DNA of 64,000 nt from Albimonas sp963816545 (GTDB lineage: Bacteria; Pseudomonadota; Alphaproteobacteria; Rhodobacterales; Rhodobacteraceae): the NCBI GenBank assembly GCA_963816545.1, contig CAWFLE010000007.1, positions 248,001 through 312,000 of the forward strand, given 5' to 3'. Positions 29,696-40,223 of the stretch are shown here, in pieces. Under the pieces are notes generated by a model. That model saw only the letters and a list, made by a program, of their open reading frames with translations. It ran no database searches and was not told the DNA's origin. Position numbers and translations under genes: made by a program. Position 1 is the stretch's first letter, and the number at the start of each line of letters is the position of its first letter.

Positions 29696-30186
29696 GCGAG
29701 CCATCCGTGTGCAATGGCCGCCGCGATGGTCACCACGATGGCGGCCATGAGGCCCGCGACCAGGTCGTCCGCCATGACGCCGAGGGCGCCGGGCAGACGC
29801 TCGGCCGTGGAGACGGGCGGCGGCTTGAGAATGTCGAAGAGGCGGAAGAGCAGGAAGCCCCCGACCCAGCCGGGCCAGGCGCGCAGCATGACGTCCGCGC
29901 CGGCCCCCGCGAGCCAGAGGCCGAGCGAGAGCGGCGCGAGCGCGAGGAGCTGTCCCGCGACCTCGTCCACGATGACCTCGCCGGGGTCCTTGAGGCCGGT
30001 ATCCGCGAGATAGCGGTCGGTGGCGAAGTAGCCGAGCACGATCGCGCAGATCAGCCCGAGGGCGAAGACGGGAAACCCGCCGATCCAGTGCAGAAGCAGC
30101 GCCGCGGGCAGGGCGGCGAGGGAGCCGAACGTACCCGGCGCGGGCACGGCCTTGCCGAGGCCGAAGAGGGTCGCGAGGCGGATCAT
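29692..30186 (-). CDS. pgpA: Phosphatidylglycerophosphatase A
   Basis: Removes the phosphate from phosphatidylglycerophosphate to make phosphatidylglycerol in the inner membrane. 164 residues. LATLFGLGKAVPAPGTFGSLAA is the family's N-terminal signature. KDPGEVIVDEVAGQLLAL supplies the conserved acidic residues, and LFDILKPPPVSTAERLPG the Lys/Pro block. About four hydrophobic segments. The ATG overlaps the ispDF stop and the stop overlaps the CinA-like start, so ispDF-pgpA-cinA reads as one operon. Confidence 0.94.
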   Translation of the reverse strand: MIRLATLFGLGKAVPAPGTFGSLAALPAALLLHWIGGFPVFALGLICAIVLGYFATDRYLADTGLKDPGEVIVDEVAGQLLALAPLSLGLWLAGAGADVMLRAWPGWVGGFLLFRLFDILKPPPVSTAERLPGALGVMADDLVAGLMAAIVVTIAAAIAHGWLA

Positions 30187-31355
30187 GGGGTGGCCTCCGG
30201 ATGGTCGGGCGCGGGCAGGGCGACGGTGGCGGCGGCCTGCGCCGCGATGCCCTCGCCCCGTCCGGGGAAACCCAGACGCTCGGTGGTGGTTGCCTTCACC
30301 GACACGCGCGAGGGGTCCACGTCCAGAATGGACGGCGAGGCGGGACTGCATGGCGGCCGCATGGGGGCCGATCTTCGGCGCCTCGCAGATCAGGGTCACG
30401 TCGGCGTTGACGAGCCGCCCGCCGCGGGCGGCGACGCGCTCGGCGGCCTTGCGCAGGAAGATCTCCGAGGCGGCGCCCCTCCACTGCGGGTCCGACGGGG
30501 GGAACCAGCGGCCGATGTCGCCCTCCGCGAGCGCGCCGAAGATGGCGTCGGTGAGGGCGTGCATGCCCACGTCCGCGTCGGAATGGCCCGAGAGGGTGCG
30601 GTCGAACGGGATCTCCACGCCGCAGAGCATCACCGAGGCGCCGTCGGCGAAGGCGTGGACGTCGAAGCCGGTCCCGGTGCGGTATTCCATCATGGCGACG
30701 AGCCTCGCCTCCGCCTGCGCGAAATCTTCGGGGGTGGTGAGCTTGGCCGCGCGCTCGTCGCCGGGGACGAGCGCGACCGTCAGGCCCGCGGCCTGCGCCA
30801 CCGCCACGTCGTCGGTGAACTCGCGCCCCTGCGCGGACTCGTGGGCGCGGCGGATGGGGCCGAGGCGGAAGCCCTGCGGGGTCTGGGCGCGCATGAGGCC
30901 GGCGCGGTCCACCAGATCCCCCGCGAGCCCGCCTGCATCGCGGCGGACGGTGTCGGGGACGGGCAGGGCCGGGCAGGCGCCCTCGGCGTCCTTCAGGGCG
31001 GCCACCACCCTCGCGATCATCGCGGGGGGCGCGAAGGGGCGCGCGGCGTCATGGATCAGCACGAGGTCGTCCTCCGCGCCCCCCAGCGCGGCGAGGCCGA
31101 GGCGCACGCTCTCCTGCCGGGTCGCGCCGCCCGGGACCGGCTCGTCCAGCGCCAGCCCCTCGGCGGCGCGGTCGTATTCGGCGCGGTCGTCGGGATGGAT
31201 CGCGACGCGGACCGCGTCGATGCCGGGCAGGCGAGCAGCCCCTCCAGCGTGCGCCGCAGCACGGTCCGCCCGCCGAGGGCGCGGTACTGCTTCGGCCCGC
31301 CCGGTCCCGCACGCATGCCGCGCCCGGCGGCGACGACGAGGGCGTGGACGGTCAT
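30183..31355 (-). CDS. ispDF: Bifunctional IspD/IspF of the MEP isoprenoid pathway (two indels in this sequence)
   Basis: Fusion of MEP cytidylyltransferase (IspD) and MEcPP synthase (IspF), common in alphaproteobacteria. ATG 31355 gives ALVVAAGRGMRAGPGGPKQYR. One base is missing near 31225-31235 (CCCGGC for CCCGGGC), after which the frame reads IDAVRVAIHPDD, LVLIHDAARPFAPP and AQTPQGFRLGPI. The IspF half starts at YRTGTGFDVHAF and contains GVEIPFDRTLSGHSDADVG. An extra base at 30331-30336 then breaks the frame before ILDVDPSRVSVKATTTERLG. The net length is unchanged: 390 residues. Confidence 0.93.
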
Positions 31356-31481
31356 AGGGCGGCGCTCCGGGATGGATGTCGGACGGGCGGCGGCGCCGCG
31401 CAGCGGTGAAGGCTAGCGCGCGGTCTTGCGTCCCTCAAGGGGCGGCGCTATGCGTAGCCTGCGTGCATAAGGAATGAGCAA

Positions 31482-32474
31482 GTGCCCTTCTCGGTAGGCG
31501 AAATTGAGGTCAAGGAGCCGGTCCTGCTCGCGCCGATGGCAGGAATCACGGACCTGCCCTTCCGCAACCAGGTCATGGCCTACGGCGCCGGGCTCGTGGT
31601 GTCGGAGATGGTCGCCTCGCGGGAGGTGGCCTTAGGCGATGCGCGCGCCCGGGCCAAGGCGGAGATAGGTCACGCCCGCGGCCTCACCTCGGTGCAGATC
31701 GCGGGGCGGGAGCCGCGCTGGATGGCGGAGGCCGCGAAGGTCGCCGAAGGCTTCGGCGCCGCCATCGTGGACATCAACATGGGCTGCCCGGCGAAGAAGG
31801 TCACCGGCGGGCTGTCGGGCTCGGCGCTGATGCGGGCGCCGGACCATGCGCTGCGGCTGATCGAGGCGGCGGCGGAGGCGGTGTCCGTGCCCGTGACGCT
31901 GAAGATGCGGCTCGGGTGGGACCATGACTGCCTCAACGCCCCCGAGATCGCCCGCAGGGCGGAGGCGGCGGGCGTGCGGATGGTGACCATCCACGGCCGC
32001 ACCCGCCAGCAGTTCTACGAGGGGCGCGCCGACTGGACCGCGATCCGGGCGGTGAAGGCGGCGGTGTCGATCCCCGTGGTGGCCAACGGCGACATCCGCG
32101 ACGCGGCCACGGCGCGCGAGGCGCTGCGCCTGTCGGGCGCCGACGCGGTGATGGTCGGCCGCGCCGCCCGCGGGCTGCCGTGGCTGCCTTCGCAGATCGC
32201 GGCGGCGCTGGCCGGGCGACCGGTCCCCGAGGCGCCGCAGGGCGCGGCGCTCGCCGAGGAGCTGTGCGCCCATTACGAGGCGATGCTGGCCTTCCACGGC
32301 GCGCGCACCGGCATGCGGACCGCGCGCAAGCATCTCACCTGGCGGCTGGAGCCGATCCCCGGAACCCGCCCCCTCCGCGACCGGCTGATGCGGGAGGACG
32401 CGCCGGCGCGCGTGCTCGCCGCGCTGCGGGCGGAGCTTCCCGATCTCGCCGCCCCGATGGAGCAGGCCGCATGA
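31482..32474 (+). CDS. dusB: tRNA-dihydrouridine synthase DusB (NifR3 family)
   Basis: FMN-dependent reduction of uridine to dihydrouridine in tRNA D-loops. 330 residues from a GTG at 31482. TIM barrel: VLLAPMAGITDLPFR, VDINMGCPAKKVTGGLSGSA with the catalytic Cys, VTLKMRLGWD, MVTIHGRTRQQFYEG and VVANGDIRD/AVMVGRAARGLPW for FMN binding. Frame intact. It is divergent from ispDF and overlaps ntrB by four bases, the standard nifR3-ntrBC operon head. Confidence 0.96.
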   Translation: MPFSVGEIEVKEPVLLAPMAGITDLPFRNQVMAYGAGLVVSEMVASREVALGDARARAKAEIGHARGLTSVQIAGREPRWMAEAAKVAEGFGAAIVDINMGCPAKKVTGGLSGSALMRAPDHALRLIEAAAEAVSVPVTLKMRLGWDHDCLNAPEIARRAEAAGVRMVTIHGRTRQQFYEGRADWTAIRAVKAAVSIPVVANGDIRDAATAREALRLSGADAVMVGRAARGLPWLPSQIAAALAGRPVPEAPQGAALAEELCAHYEAMLAFHGARTGMRTARKHLTWRLEPIPGTRPLRDRLMREDAPARVLAALRAELPDLAAPMEQAA

Positions 32475-33591
32475 GCCTCGAAACCACCTGGACCGCGGTC
32501 TGGAACGCCGTCCCCTTCGCCGCCCTGATCCTCGACCCCGAGGACCGGGTGGAGGAGGTGAACTCGGCCGCCGAGGTCTTCTTCGATCTCTCCGCCAAGG
32601 TGCTGAGGGGGCGGGGGCTGGAGCAGATGTTCGGCGCCTCCTCGCGCGTCGCCGACCTTGTGGCGCAGGTGCGCCGCGGGGCGGTGAGCCTGGGCGAGCA
32701 CCAGATGGAGCTGGCGCTGGCGGAGCGTCCGCCCCGGACGGTGGACCTCTTCGTCTCCACCGTCACCGACGGGGGCGGGCAGGTGCTGGTGCTGATCCAG
32801 CCGCAGTCCATCGCCGAGAAGATGGACCGGTCGCTGACCCACCGGGCGGCGGCGCGCTCCGTGACCGGCATGGCCGCGATGCTGGCGCACGAGATCAAGA
32901 ACCCGCTCGCCGGCATCTCCGGCGCGGCGCAGCTTCTGGCCATGCAGCTCGGCGACGGGGAGACGGAGCTCACCGACCTGATCCGCGAGGAGGCCGAGCG
33001 CATCGCCAAGCTGCTGGAGAAGGTGGAGGTGTTCGGAGACAACCGCCCCTCGTCGCGCGAGCCGGTGGACATCCACGAGGTGCTGGACAAGGCGCGGCTG
33101 TCGGCCGCCTCCGGCTTCGCGCGGCATGTGCGGTTCGTGGAGGAATACGACCCCTCCCTGCCGCCCACGGCGGGCGATGCGGACCAGTTGATGCAGGTGT
33201 TCCTGAACCTGCTGAAGAACGCCGCGGAGGCGACGCCTCAGGTGGGGGGCATGATCACCATCCGCACCTCGTTCCGCCCGGGCATCCGCATGGCGGTGCC
33301 GGGAGGCGGGCGGGAGTCGCTGCCCCTCCAGGTCGCCATCACCGACAACGGCGCAGGCGTGCCCGAGCAGATCAAGCGCGATATCTTCGAGCCGTTCGTG
33401 ACCTCGAAATCCACGGGCTCGGGCCTCGGGCTGGCGCTGGTCTCGCGGCTGGTGGCCAACCACGGCGGCGTGGTGGAATGCGAGAGCGACCCGGGCTGGA
33501 CCACCTTCAAGGTGCTGCTGCCGGTCTGGACCGACCCGGCCAGGGCGAGGAAGCCGGCGGCCAGGGCGCGGCGCAAGCAGGAGAGCGGATC

Positions 33592-33595
<4 letters not shown>
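32471..33595 (+). CDS. ntrB: Nitrogen sensor histidine kinase NtrB
   Basis: Cytosolic kinase/phosphatase that responds to nitrogen status through PII proteins and phosphorylates NtrC. 374 residues. An N-terminal PAS domain (AALILDPEDRVEEVNSAAEV) precedes the H-box MLAHEIKNPLAGISGAAQLL. N-box LLKNAAEATP, G1 ITDNGAGVP, F-box IFEPFVTS and G2 GSGLGLALV follow. Frame intact. ATGA overlaps on both sides couple it to dusB and ntrC. Confidence 0.95.
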
Positions 33596-35052
<1,457 letters not shown>

Positions 35053-35122
35053 GAGTGCAACAGTCACGGGCCGTCGCCGCGGGCGACGCGCACCCTGCCG
35101 GCCCCTCCGGGTCAGCCGGCGC

Positions 35123-37461
35123 GTGACACAGGATGCCGGGGAAGCCTTCTTGGCCTTGCGCAGCGCCCGCGCCGCCAGATCCGCGATCGACGCCGCAGCC
35201 GCCCTTCCGGCGGCGATTCTGCGCGGCGGCTGGTCGCGCAGGACCCGCACGCGCGTCACCGCGGTGATCGTGCTGCTCGGCCCGGTGCTGGCGATCCTCA
35301 CCGGATGGGCGCTTTCCGGGGGGGAGGGCGGGCCGGTGCGGCAGGACACGCTGCGCGGCGTGTTCCTGCTGGACCTCGTCTACATCCTGGTGATCGCGGG
35401 GCTGGTGATCTGGCGGGTGTCGGCGCTGATCTCGGCGCGGCGCGCGCGGTCGGCGGGCTCCCGCCTGCACCTGCGGCTCACCGGGGTTTTCGCGGCGATG
35501 GCGCTGGCCCCCACGATCCTGGTGGCCGTGTTCGCCACGCTCACCGTGTCCTTCGGCATCGAGGGCTGGTTCTCCGACCAGATCGGCTCGGTCGTGCGCA
35601 ACTCCCTCGCCACCGCCGAGAGCTACGAGATGGAGCACCGCCGCCGCATCCGCACCGAGGCGGTGGCGATGGCCACCGACATCAACGGCGAGTCGCCCCG
35701 GATCGTGAACGACGGCCAGCTCGGGGATTATCTCCGCGCGCAGGCCGCGATCCGCCAGGTGCCGGAGGCCTACATCTTCGACGGGGACATGAACCTCCGG
35801 GCGCGGGGCGAATACTCCTACCTCTTCAACTTCACCCCGCCCAGCGAGGAGGCCATCGCCCGCGCCCGGGCCGGCGACGTGGTGGTGATCTCGGACTCGG
35901 AGGCGTCCGAGGTGCGGGCCCTCGTGCATCTCGACGGCTTCGTGGACTACTTCCTCTATCTCGCGCGGCCCGTGGACGGCGACGTCCTGCGCCTGCTGGA
36001 CGACACGCAGGAGACGGTCCAGCTCTACGAGCGGCTGGAGCGGGACCGCGACTCGATCCTGATGGAATTCGCCATCCTCTATGTCGGCTTCGCGCTGGTG
36101 GTGATCCTGGCGGCCACCTGGGCCGGGCTCTGGTTCGCCGAACGTCTGGCGCGGCCGATCGGGCGGCTTGCGGGGGCGGCGCGACCGGGTGGGGGCGGGC
36201 GACCTCGACGTGCGCGTGCAGGAGGAGCGGGGGGACGACGAGATCGCGGTCCTCGCCCGCGTGTTCAACCGCATGACCGAGCAGGTGAAGGGCCAGCGAG
36301 ACGCGCTGGTGGCCGTGAACCACGAGACGGAGCGGCGCCGGCGCTTCATGGCGACGGTGCTGTCGGGCGTCACGGCCGGGGTCGCGCGGCTCGACGCCGA
36401 GGGCCGGGTGGAGCTGCTGAACGAGGCGGGCGCCAAGATGCTGGGCTGCACGCCCGGCGAGGCCGCGGGCCGGCCGCTCGGCGACGTGGCCCCCCTGTTC
36501 GACCCGCTGCTGGAGCAGGCCCGCGCGCGGGCCAACGGCCTCGCCTCGGAGCGGGTGCACGGGCAGGTGAAGGGCGCGGAGCGGGATTTCCTCGCCCGCG
36601 TGGCGCGCACCGCGGTGGACGGCGACGCGGAGGCCTTCGTGCTGACCTTCGACGACCTGACCGAGCTGGTGACCGCCCAGCGGCTGGCCGCCTGGGGCGA
36701 CATCGCGCGGCGCATCGCGCATGAGATCAAGAACCCGCTGACCCCGATCCAGCTTTCGGCCGAGCGGCTGAAGCGCAAGTTCTCGGACGGGCTGACCGGC
36801 CGGGACCGGGAGCGGTTCGACAGCTATGCCGACATGATCGTGCGGCAGGCGGGCGACATCCGGCGCATGGTGGACGAATTCTCGCCGCTTCGCCCGGATG
36901 CCCGCGCCGGAGCTGGAGGCGCAGGACCTGGGCGCCGTGCTGCGCGAGGCGGTGCTTCTGCAGTCCGAGGCCGGGGACGCGGTGCGCTTCGAGGCGGACG
37001 AGCAGGGCGAGCCCGCCCCCGTGCGCTGCGACCGCGGGATGGTGGCGCAGGCGCTGACCAACCTGCTCAAGAACGCGGGCGAGTCGGTGGAGGCGCGCCT
37101 CGCCCAGCGGCCGGAGCCGCCGGGGCTGGTGCGCGCCGAGCTGATCCACCATCGGGACGCGGTGGAGATCCGGGTGATCGACAACGGCGTGGGCCTGCCC
37201 GAGACGGGTCGCGCCCGGCTGCTGGAGCCCTACGTGACGACGCGCGACAAGGGCACGGGCCTCGGCCTCGCCATCGTCAAGAAGATCGCGGAGGAGCATG
37301 GGGGGTCGTTCTCGCTGGAGGACGCGCCCGCCGGGTCGGAGGCGCCCGGGGCGATGGCGGTGATCCGCCTGCCGCGCCGCGGCGCGCCGACGAGGACGAA
37401 GAGCGAAGAACAGACCGGGGCGGCCTCGCCGACCCCGCGGGCAGGAGGCGCGCATGGCTGA
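35123..37461 (+). CDS. ntrY: Membrane sensor histidine kinase NtrY (two frameshifts in this sequence)
   Basis: Partner of NtrX. GTG 35123. TM helices near 45-65, 78-98 and 112-135, a periplasmic sensor, and TM at about 312-332. The frame breaks at 36180-36183 (GGCGCGAC), entering HAMP (VGAGDLDVRV), PAS and H-box RIAHEIKNPLTPIQLSAERL. It breaks again at 36883-36886 (TCGCCGC), then reads RMPAPELEAQDLG, N-box LLKNAGESV, IDNGVGLP and GTGLGLAIVKKIAEEH. Removing both bases gives 778 residues, normal for NtrY. It overlaps ntrX by eight bases. The system is linked to redox, envelope and nitrogen control in alphaproteobacteria. Confidence 0.93.
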
Positions 37462-38866
37462 CATTCTCGTGGTGGACGACGAGGCGGACATCCGGGAGCT
37501 GGTCGCCGACATACTTGAGGACGAGGGGCACCACGCAAGGCACGCGGCCGACGCGGACGGGGCGCTCAAGGCGGTGGAGACGGCGCGGCCGGACCTCATC
37601 ATCCTCGACATCTGGCTCCAGGGCAGCCGGATGGACGGGATCGAGATCCTCAAGACGGTGCGGCGGAACCATCCCGACATCCCGGTGGTGATCATCTCGG
37701 GCCACGGCAACATCGAGATCGCGGTCGCCGCCGTCCGGCAGGGCGCCTACGACTTCATCGAGAAGCCGTTCACCACCGACACGCTGATGCTGGTGGCGAC
37801 GCGGGCGCTGGAGACCTCGCGCCTGCGGCGGGAGAACGCGGCGCTGAAGGCGGCGGATCAGGCGCAGTCGGAGATGATCGGGACCTCCCACGCCATCGCG
37901 GCGCTGAGGCAGAAGCTGGACCGGGTGGCGCGGACGGCCTCGCGGGTGCTGCTGTCGGGGCCGCCGGGGTCGGGCAAGGAGGTGGCGGCGCGCTACATCC
38001 ACGTCCATTCCGAACGGGCCAAGCTCGCCTTCGTGGTGCTCAACGCCGCCAATATCGACCCCGCCAAGATGGAGGAGACCCTGTTCGGGCGGGAGCGGGA
38101 GGACGGCACGGTCATCCCGGGCCTGTTCGAGAAGGCGCATGGGGGGACCATCTTCCTCGACGAGGTCGCCGAGATGCCCGCCGGCGCCCAGTCCAAGATC
38201 CTGCGGGTGCTGGTGGACCAGCGGTTCGCGCGGGTGGGGGGCTCGGACCTCGTGCAGGTGGATGTTCGGGTGATCTCGGCCACCACGCGGGACCTGGAGG
38301 CGCTGATCGAGGCGGGGAAGTTCCGCGAGGACCTGTATCACCGGCTTTCGGTCGTGCCGCTGGAGACGCCGGCGCTGGCGGCGCGGCGGGACGACATTCC
38401 GCTGCTGGCGGACCATTTCCTCGCGCGCCTGTCGAAGAACGAGGGGCTGCCGCTTCGCCGGCTTTCGCAGGATGCGGCGGCGCTTCTCCAGACCCAGACC
38501 TGGCCCGGGAACGTCCGCCAGCTTCGCAACGTCATGGAGCAGGCGCTGATCCTGGGGCAGGGGACGGGCGAGATCTCGGCCGACGAGCTGCCGCTGTCGC
38601 ATGAGGGGCCGGAGGGGTCGGGCTCGGTCTCGGCCTCCATGGCGACCCTGCCGCTTCGGGAGGCGCGGGAGCTGTTCGAGCGGGACTACCTGATCGCCCA
38701 GATCAACCGCTTCGGGGGCAACATCTCCAAGACCGCGGCCTTCGTGGGGATGGAGCGGTCGGCGCTGCACCGCAAGCTCAAGAGCCTCGGGGTGGCGACG
38801 GTGATGCGCGGGGGGGCGCGGGTGGCCGTCGCGGGCGAAGGGGACGACGAGGACTTCGAGGACTGA
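37454..38866 (+). CDS. ntrX: Response regulator NtrX lacking the sigma-54 GAFTGA loop
   Basis: 470 residues. Receiver with Asp52 in LIILDIWLQGSRMDG. AAA+ domain with Walker A GPPGSGKE, FLDEVAEMP and GNVRQL. C-terminal Fis-type HTH (SKTAAFVGMERSALHRKLK). Where NtrC has GAFTGA, this protein reads FGREREDGTVIPGLFEKA, so the sigma-54 contact loop is gone. NtrX should therefore regulate without sigma-54, as reported for other Rhodobacterales NtrX proteins. Frame intact. Followed by a GTTTCGC-type hairpin. Confidence 0.95.
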   Translation: MADILVVDDEADIRELVADILEDEGHHARHAADADGALKAVETARPDLIILDIWLQGSRMDGIEILKTVRRNHPDIPVVIISGHGNIEIAVAAVRQGAYDFIEKPFTTDTLMLVATRALETSRLRRENAALKAADQAQSEMIGTSHAIAALRQKLDRVARTASRVLLSGPPGSGKEVAARYIHVHSERAKLAFVVLNAANIDPAKMEETLFGREREDGTVIPGLFEKAHGGTIFLDEVAEMPAGAQSKILRVLVDQRFARVGGSDLVQVDVRVISATTRDLEALIEAGKFREDLYHRLSVVPLETPALAARRDDIPLLADHFLARLSKNEGLPLRRLSQDAAALLQTQTWPGNVRQLRNVMEQALILGQGTGEISADELPLSHEGPEGSGSVSASMATLPLREARELFERDYLIAQINRFGGNISKTAAFVGMERSALHRKLKSLGVATVMRGGARVAVAGEGDDEDFED

Positions 38867-38877
38867 GCGCGAAACGC

Positions 38878-38911
38878 TGCGAAACGGCGCCGGGCGTTTC
38901 GCATGCGAAAC
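38878..38911. repeat. GTTTCGC/GCGAAAC hairpin and 16-bp palindrome after ntrX
   Basis: Stem TGCGAAACG (38878-38886) and CGTTTCGCA (38895-38903) with an eight-base loop. The right arm is also part of a perfect 16-bp palindrome, GTTTCGCATGCGAAAC (38896-38911). A further GCGAAACG copy lies at 38869-38876. The same arms occur at 17774-17790. It could be a terminator for the ntr operon or a multi-site operator. Confidence 0.6.
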
Positions 38912-39203
38912 AGAGCTTGCGTATGGTATTGCGCGTAGTTGAAAGCGACGCCCGGAAGCAGCGGGGGGCGTTGCGTCCTGGTTAACAGAAGGTTGACGTC
39001 GGCCTGCTCCGGGGGGCGGGTCGGGCGTTCCGGCCCCGGCAGGGTGCGAAACGGCGGGTTTCACGGGGGCGCCCTCGGGATGTGGCGAGCGGCGCGTTGC
39101 GCTGGGCGCGGGCCGGGGGTTGTCCACGATCTCCGGCAGGTGCGGAACGGCGGACGGTGCGGGGGCGCCTCGGGAGGTTGCGAGACGCGCCGCGGTGCGG
39201 GGG
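38912..39203. repeat. Intergenic stretch with an imperfect ~55-bp direct repeat
   Basis: No gene is supportable here. Two related blocks beginning CCCCGGCAGGGTGCG (about 39034) and CTCCGGCAGGTGCGG (about 39131) continue in parallel through 'aacggcgg..', 'gggggcgc..ctcggga' and 'gcgag', giving a ~97-base period with scattered changes. TTAACAGAAGGTTGACG (38982-38998) just before is AT-richer and could be promoter sequence. Confidence 0.5.
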
Positions 39204-39539
39204 TCAGAGGGGTTTCGCGCGCAACGCCTCGGCCCAGCGGGCTTTCGCGGACTTGAGCAGGCGGGGCGCGCTCTCGGGTCTGGTCTTTTCGTCGAGCTCC
39301 TCCAGCACCTCGAACACGAAGCCGGCGTCGCCGTGGCGGGCGTAGGCGGCGGCCATCTCGGGGCGGGTGCGGTCGCCGGTGCGGAGCGAGAAGCGCAGGC
39401 GCGCCTCCATGCTGCCGAGGGTCGGGGAGGCGCCGACCCAGGCGAGGGACTCGGCCGGGCAGCGGAAGGCGAAGACGCCGGCGCGGCCCTTGCGCTCCCG
39501 CCACTCGGCGATGGCGGCTTTCCTGTCGGCCTTGAGCAT
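39204..39539 (-). CDS. Small GIY-YIG-family protein with degenerate motif
   Basis: 111 residues. MLKADRKAAIAEWRERKGRAG then VFAFRC and AWVGASPTLGSMEARLRFSLR match a small GIY-YIG nuclease-like family found in alphaproteobacteria. The GIY triad is GVF and YIG is WVG, while the downstream Arg (RLRFSLR) and Glu (FVFEVLEEL) are in the expected places. Activity is uncertain. It lies between ntrX and trkA on the opposite strand, divergent from the DUF2239 gene with 65 bases between starts. Confidence 0.6.
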   Translation of the reverse strand: MLKADRKAAIAEWRERKGRAGVFAFRCPAESLAWVGASPTLGSMEARLRFSLRTGDRTRPEMAAAYARHGDAGFVFEVLEELDEKTRPESAPRLLKSAKARWAEALRAKPL

Positions 39540-39604
39540 CTTCGCCTCCTGAATTTCGTCCGGGTCTTATTGACTCGGGCGAGGCGGCGTGGTCAATCCC
39601 CGGC

Positions 39605-40150
39605 ATGACGGACGCGACCGCTTTTCTCGGGCTTCGACGCCTCGCCTCCGGGCCATTGCCGGAGGTGGCCGCCGAAGTGCGCCGGGCGCTGGATGCGGAC
39701 CCGGAGGCGCAGGTGCTGGCGTTCGACGATGCCGACGGGCGGGTCGTGGACCTCGACCTGCGTGGGACGCCCGAGGAGGTGCATGACCGGCACGGGCCGG
39801 CGCGGGGCAGGGGGCGGCCGAAGCTCGGGGTCTCGGCGCGGGAGGTGACGCTGTTGCCGCGGCATTGGGACTGGCTGGCGAGCCGGCGGGGCGGCGCCTC
39901 GGCGGCGCTGCGGGCGCTGGTGGAGGCGGCGATGGCGGCGGACCCGGAGGCGGCGGGGCGCGCGGGGCGGGAGGCGGCCTATCGCTTCCTTCAGGCGCTG
40001 GCGGGGGACCTGCCGGGGTATGAGGACGCCATCCGGGCGCTGTTCGCGGGAGACGCGGCCGCGTTCGAGGCGCGGCTTTCGGCCTGGCCGCCGGATGTGC
40101 ATGGCCATGCCTGGCGGCTGGCCTACGGGGAGGCGGCGTCGCGCGGTTGA
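39605..40150 (+). CDS. DUF2239-family protein
   Basis: 181 residues. The block GRPKLGVSAREVTLLPRHWD followed by WLASRRGGASAALRALVE is diagnostic of DUF2239, a small cytosolic proteobacterial family of unknown function. The rest is helical (AAYRFLQALAGDLPGYEDAIRALF). Frame intact. It precedes trkA by 73 bases on the same strand and interrupts the usual direct ntrX-trkA junction together with the GIY-YIG gene. Confidence 0.85.
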   Translation: MTDATAFLGLRRLASGPLPEVAAEVRRALDADPEAQVLAFDDADGRVVDLDLRGTPEEVHDRHGPARGRGRPKLGVSAREVTLLPRHWDWLASRRGGASAALRALVEAAMAADPEAAGRAGREAAYRFLQALAGDLPGYEDAIRALFAGDAAAFEARLSAWPPDVHGHAWRLAYGEAASRG

Positions 40151-40223
40151 CGGCGCCCCGGCCCCGGCGCATCTTCCCCCGAACTCCGGGCCGCCCCTGA
40201 AGCGGCCGCGAGCCAGAGGGCCC

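Noticed and set aside
38896..38911. 16-bp palindrome as a ParB parS site
   Set aside because: The arms match GTTTC/GAAAC, but the centre is GCATGC instead of the four-base ACGT, and it lies far from any par genes.
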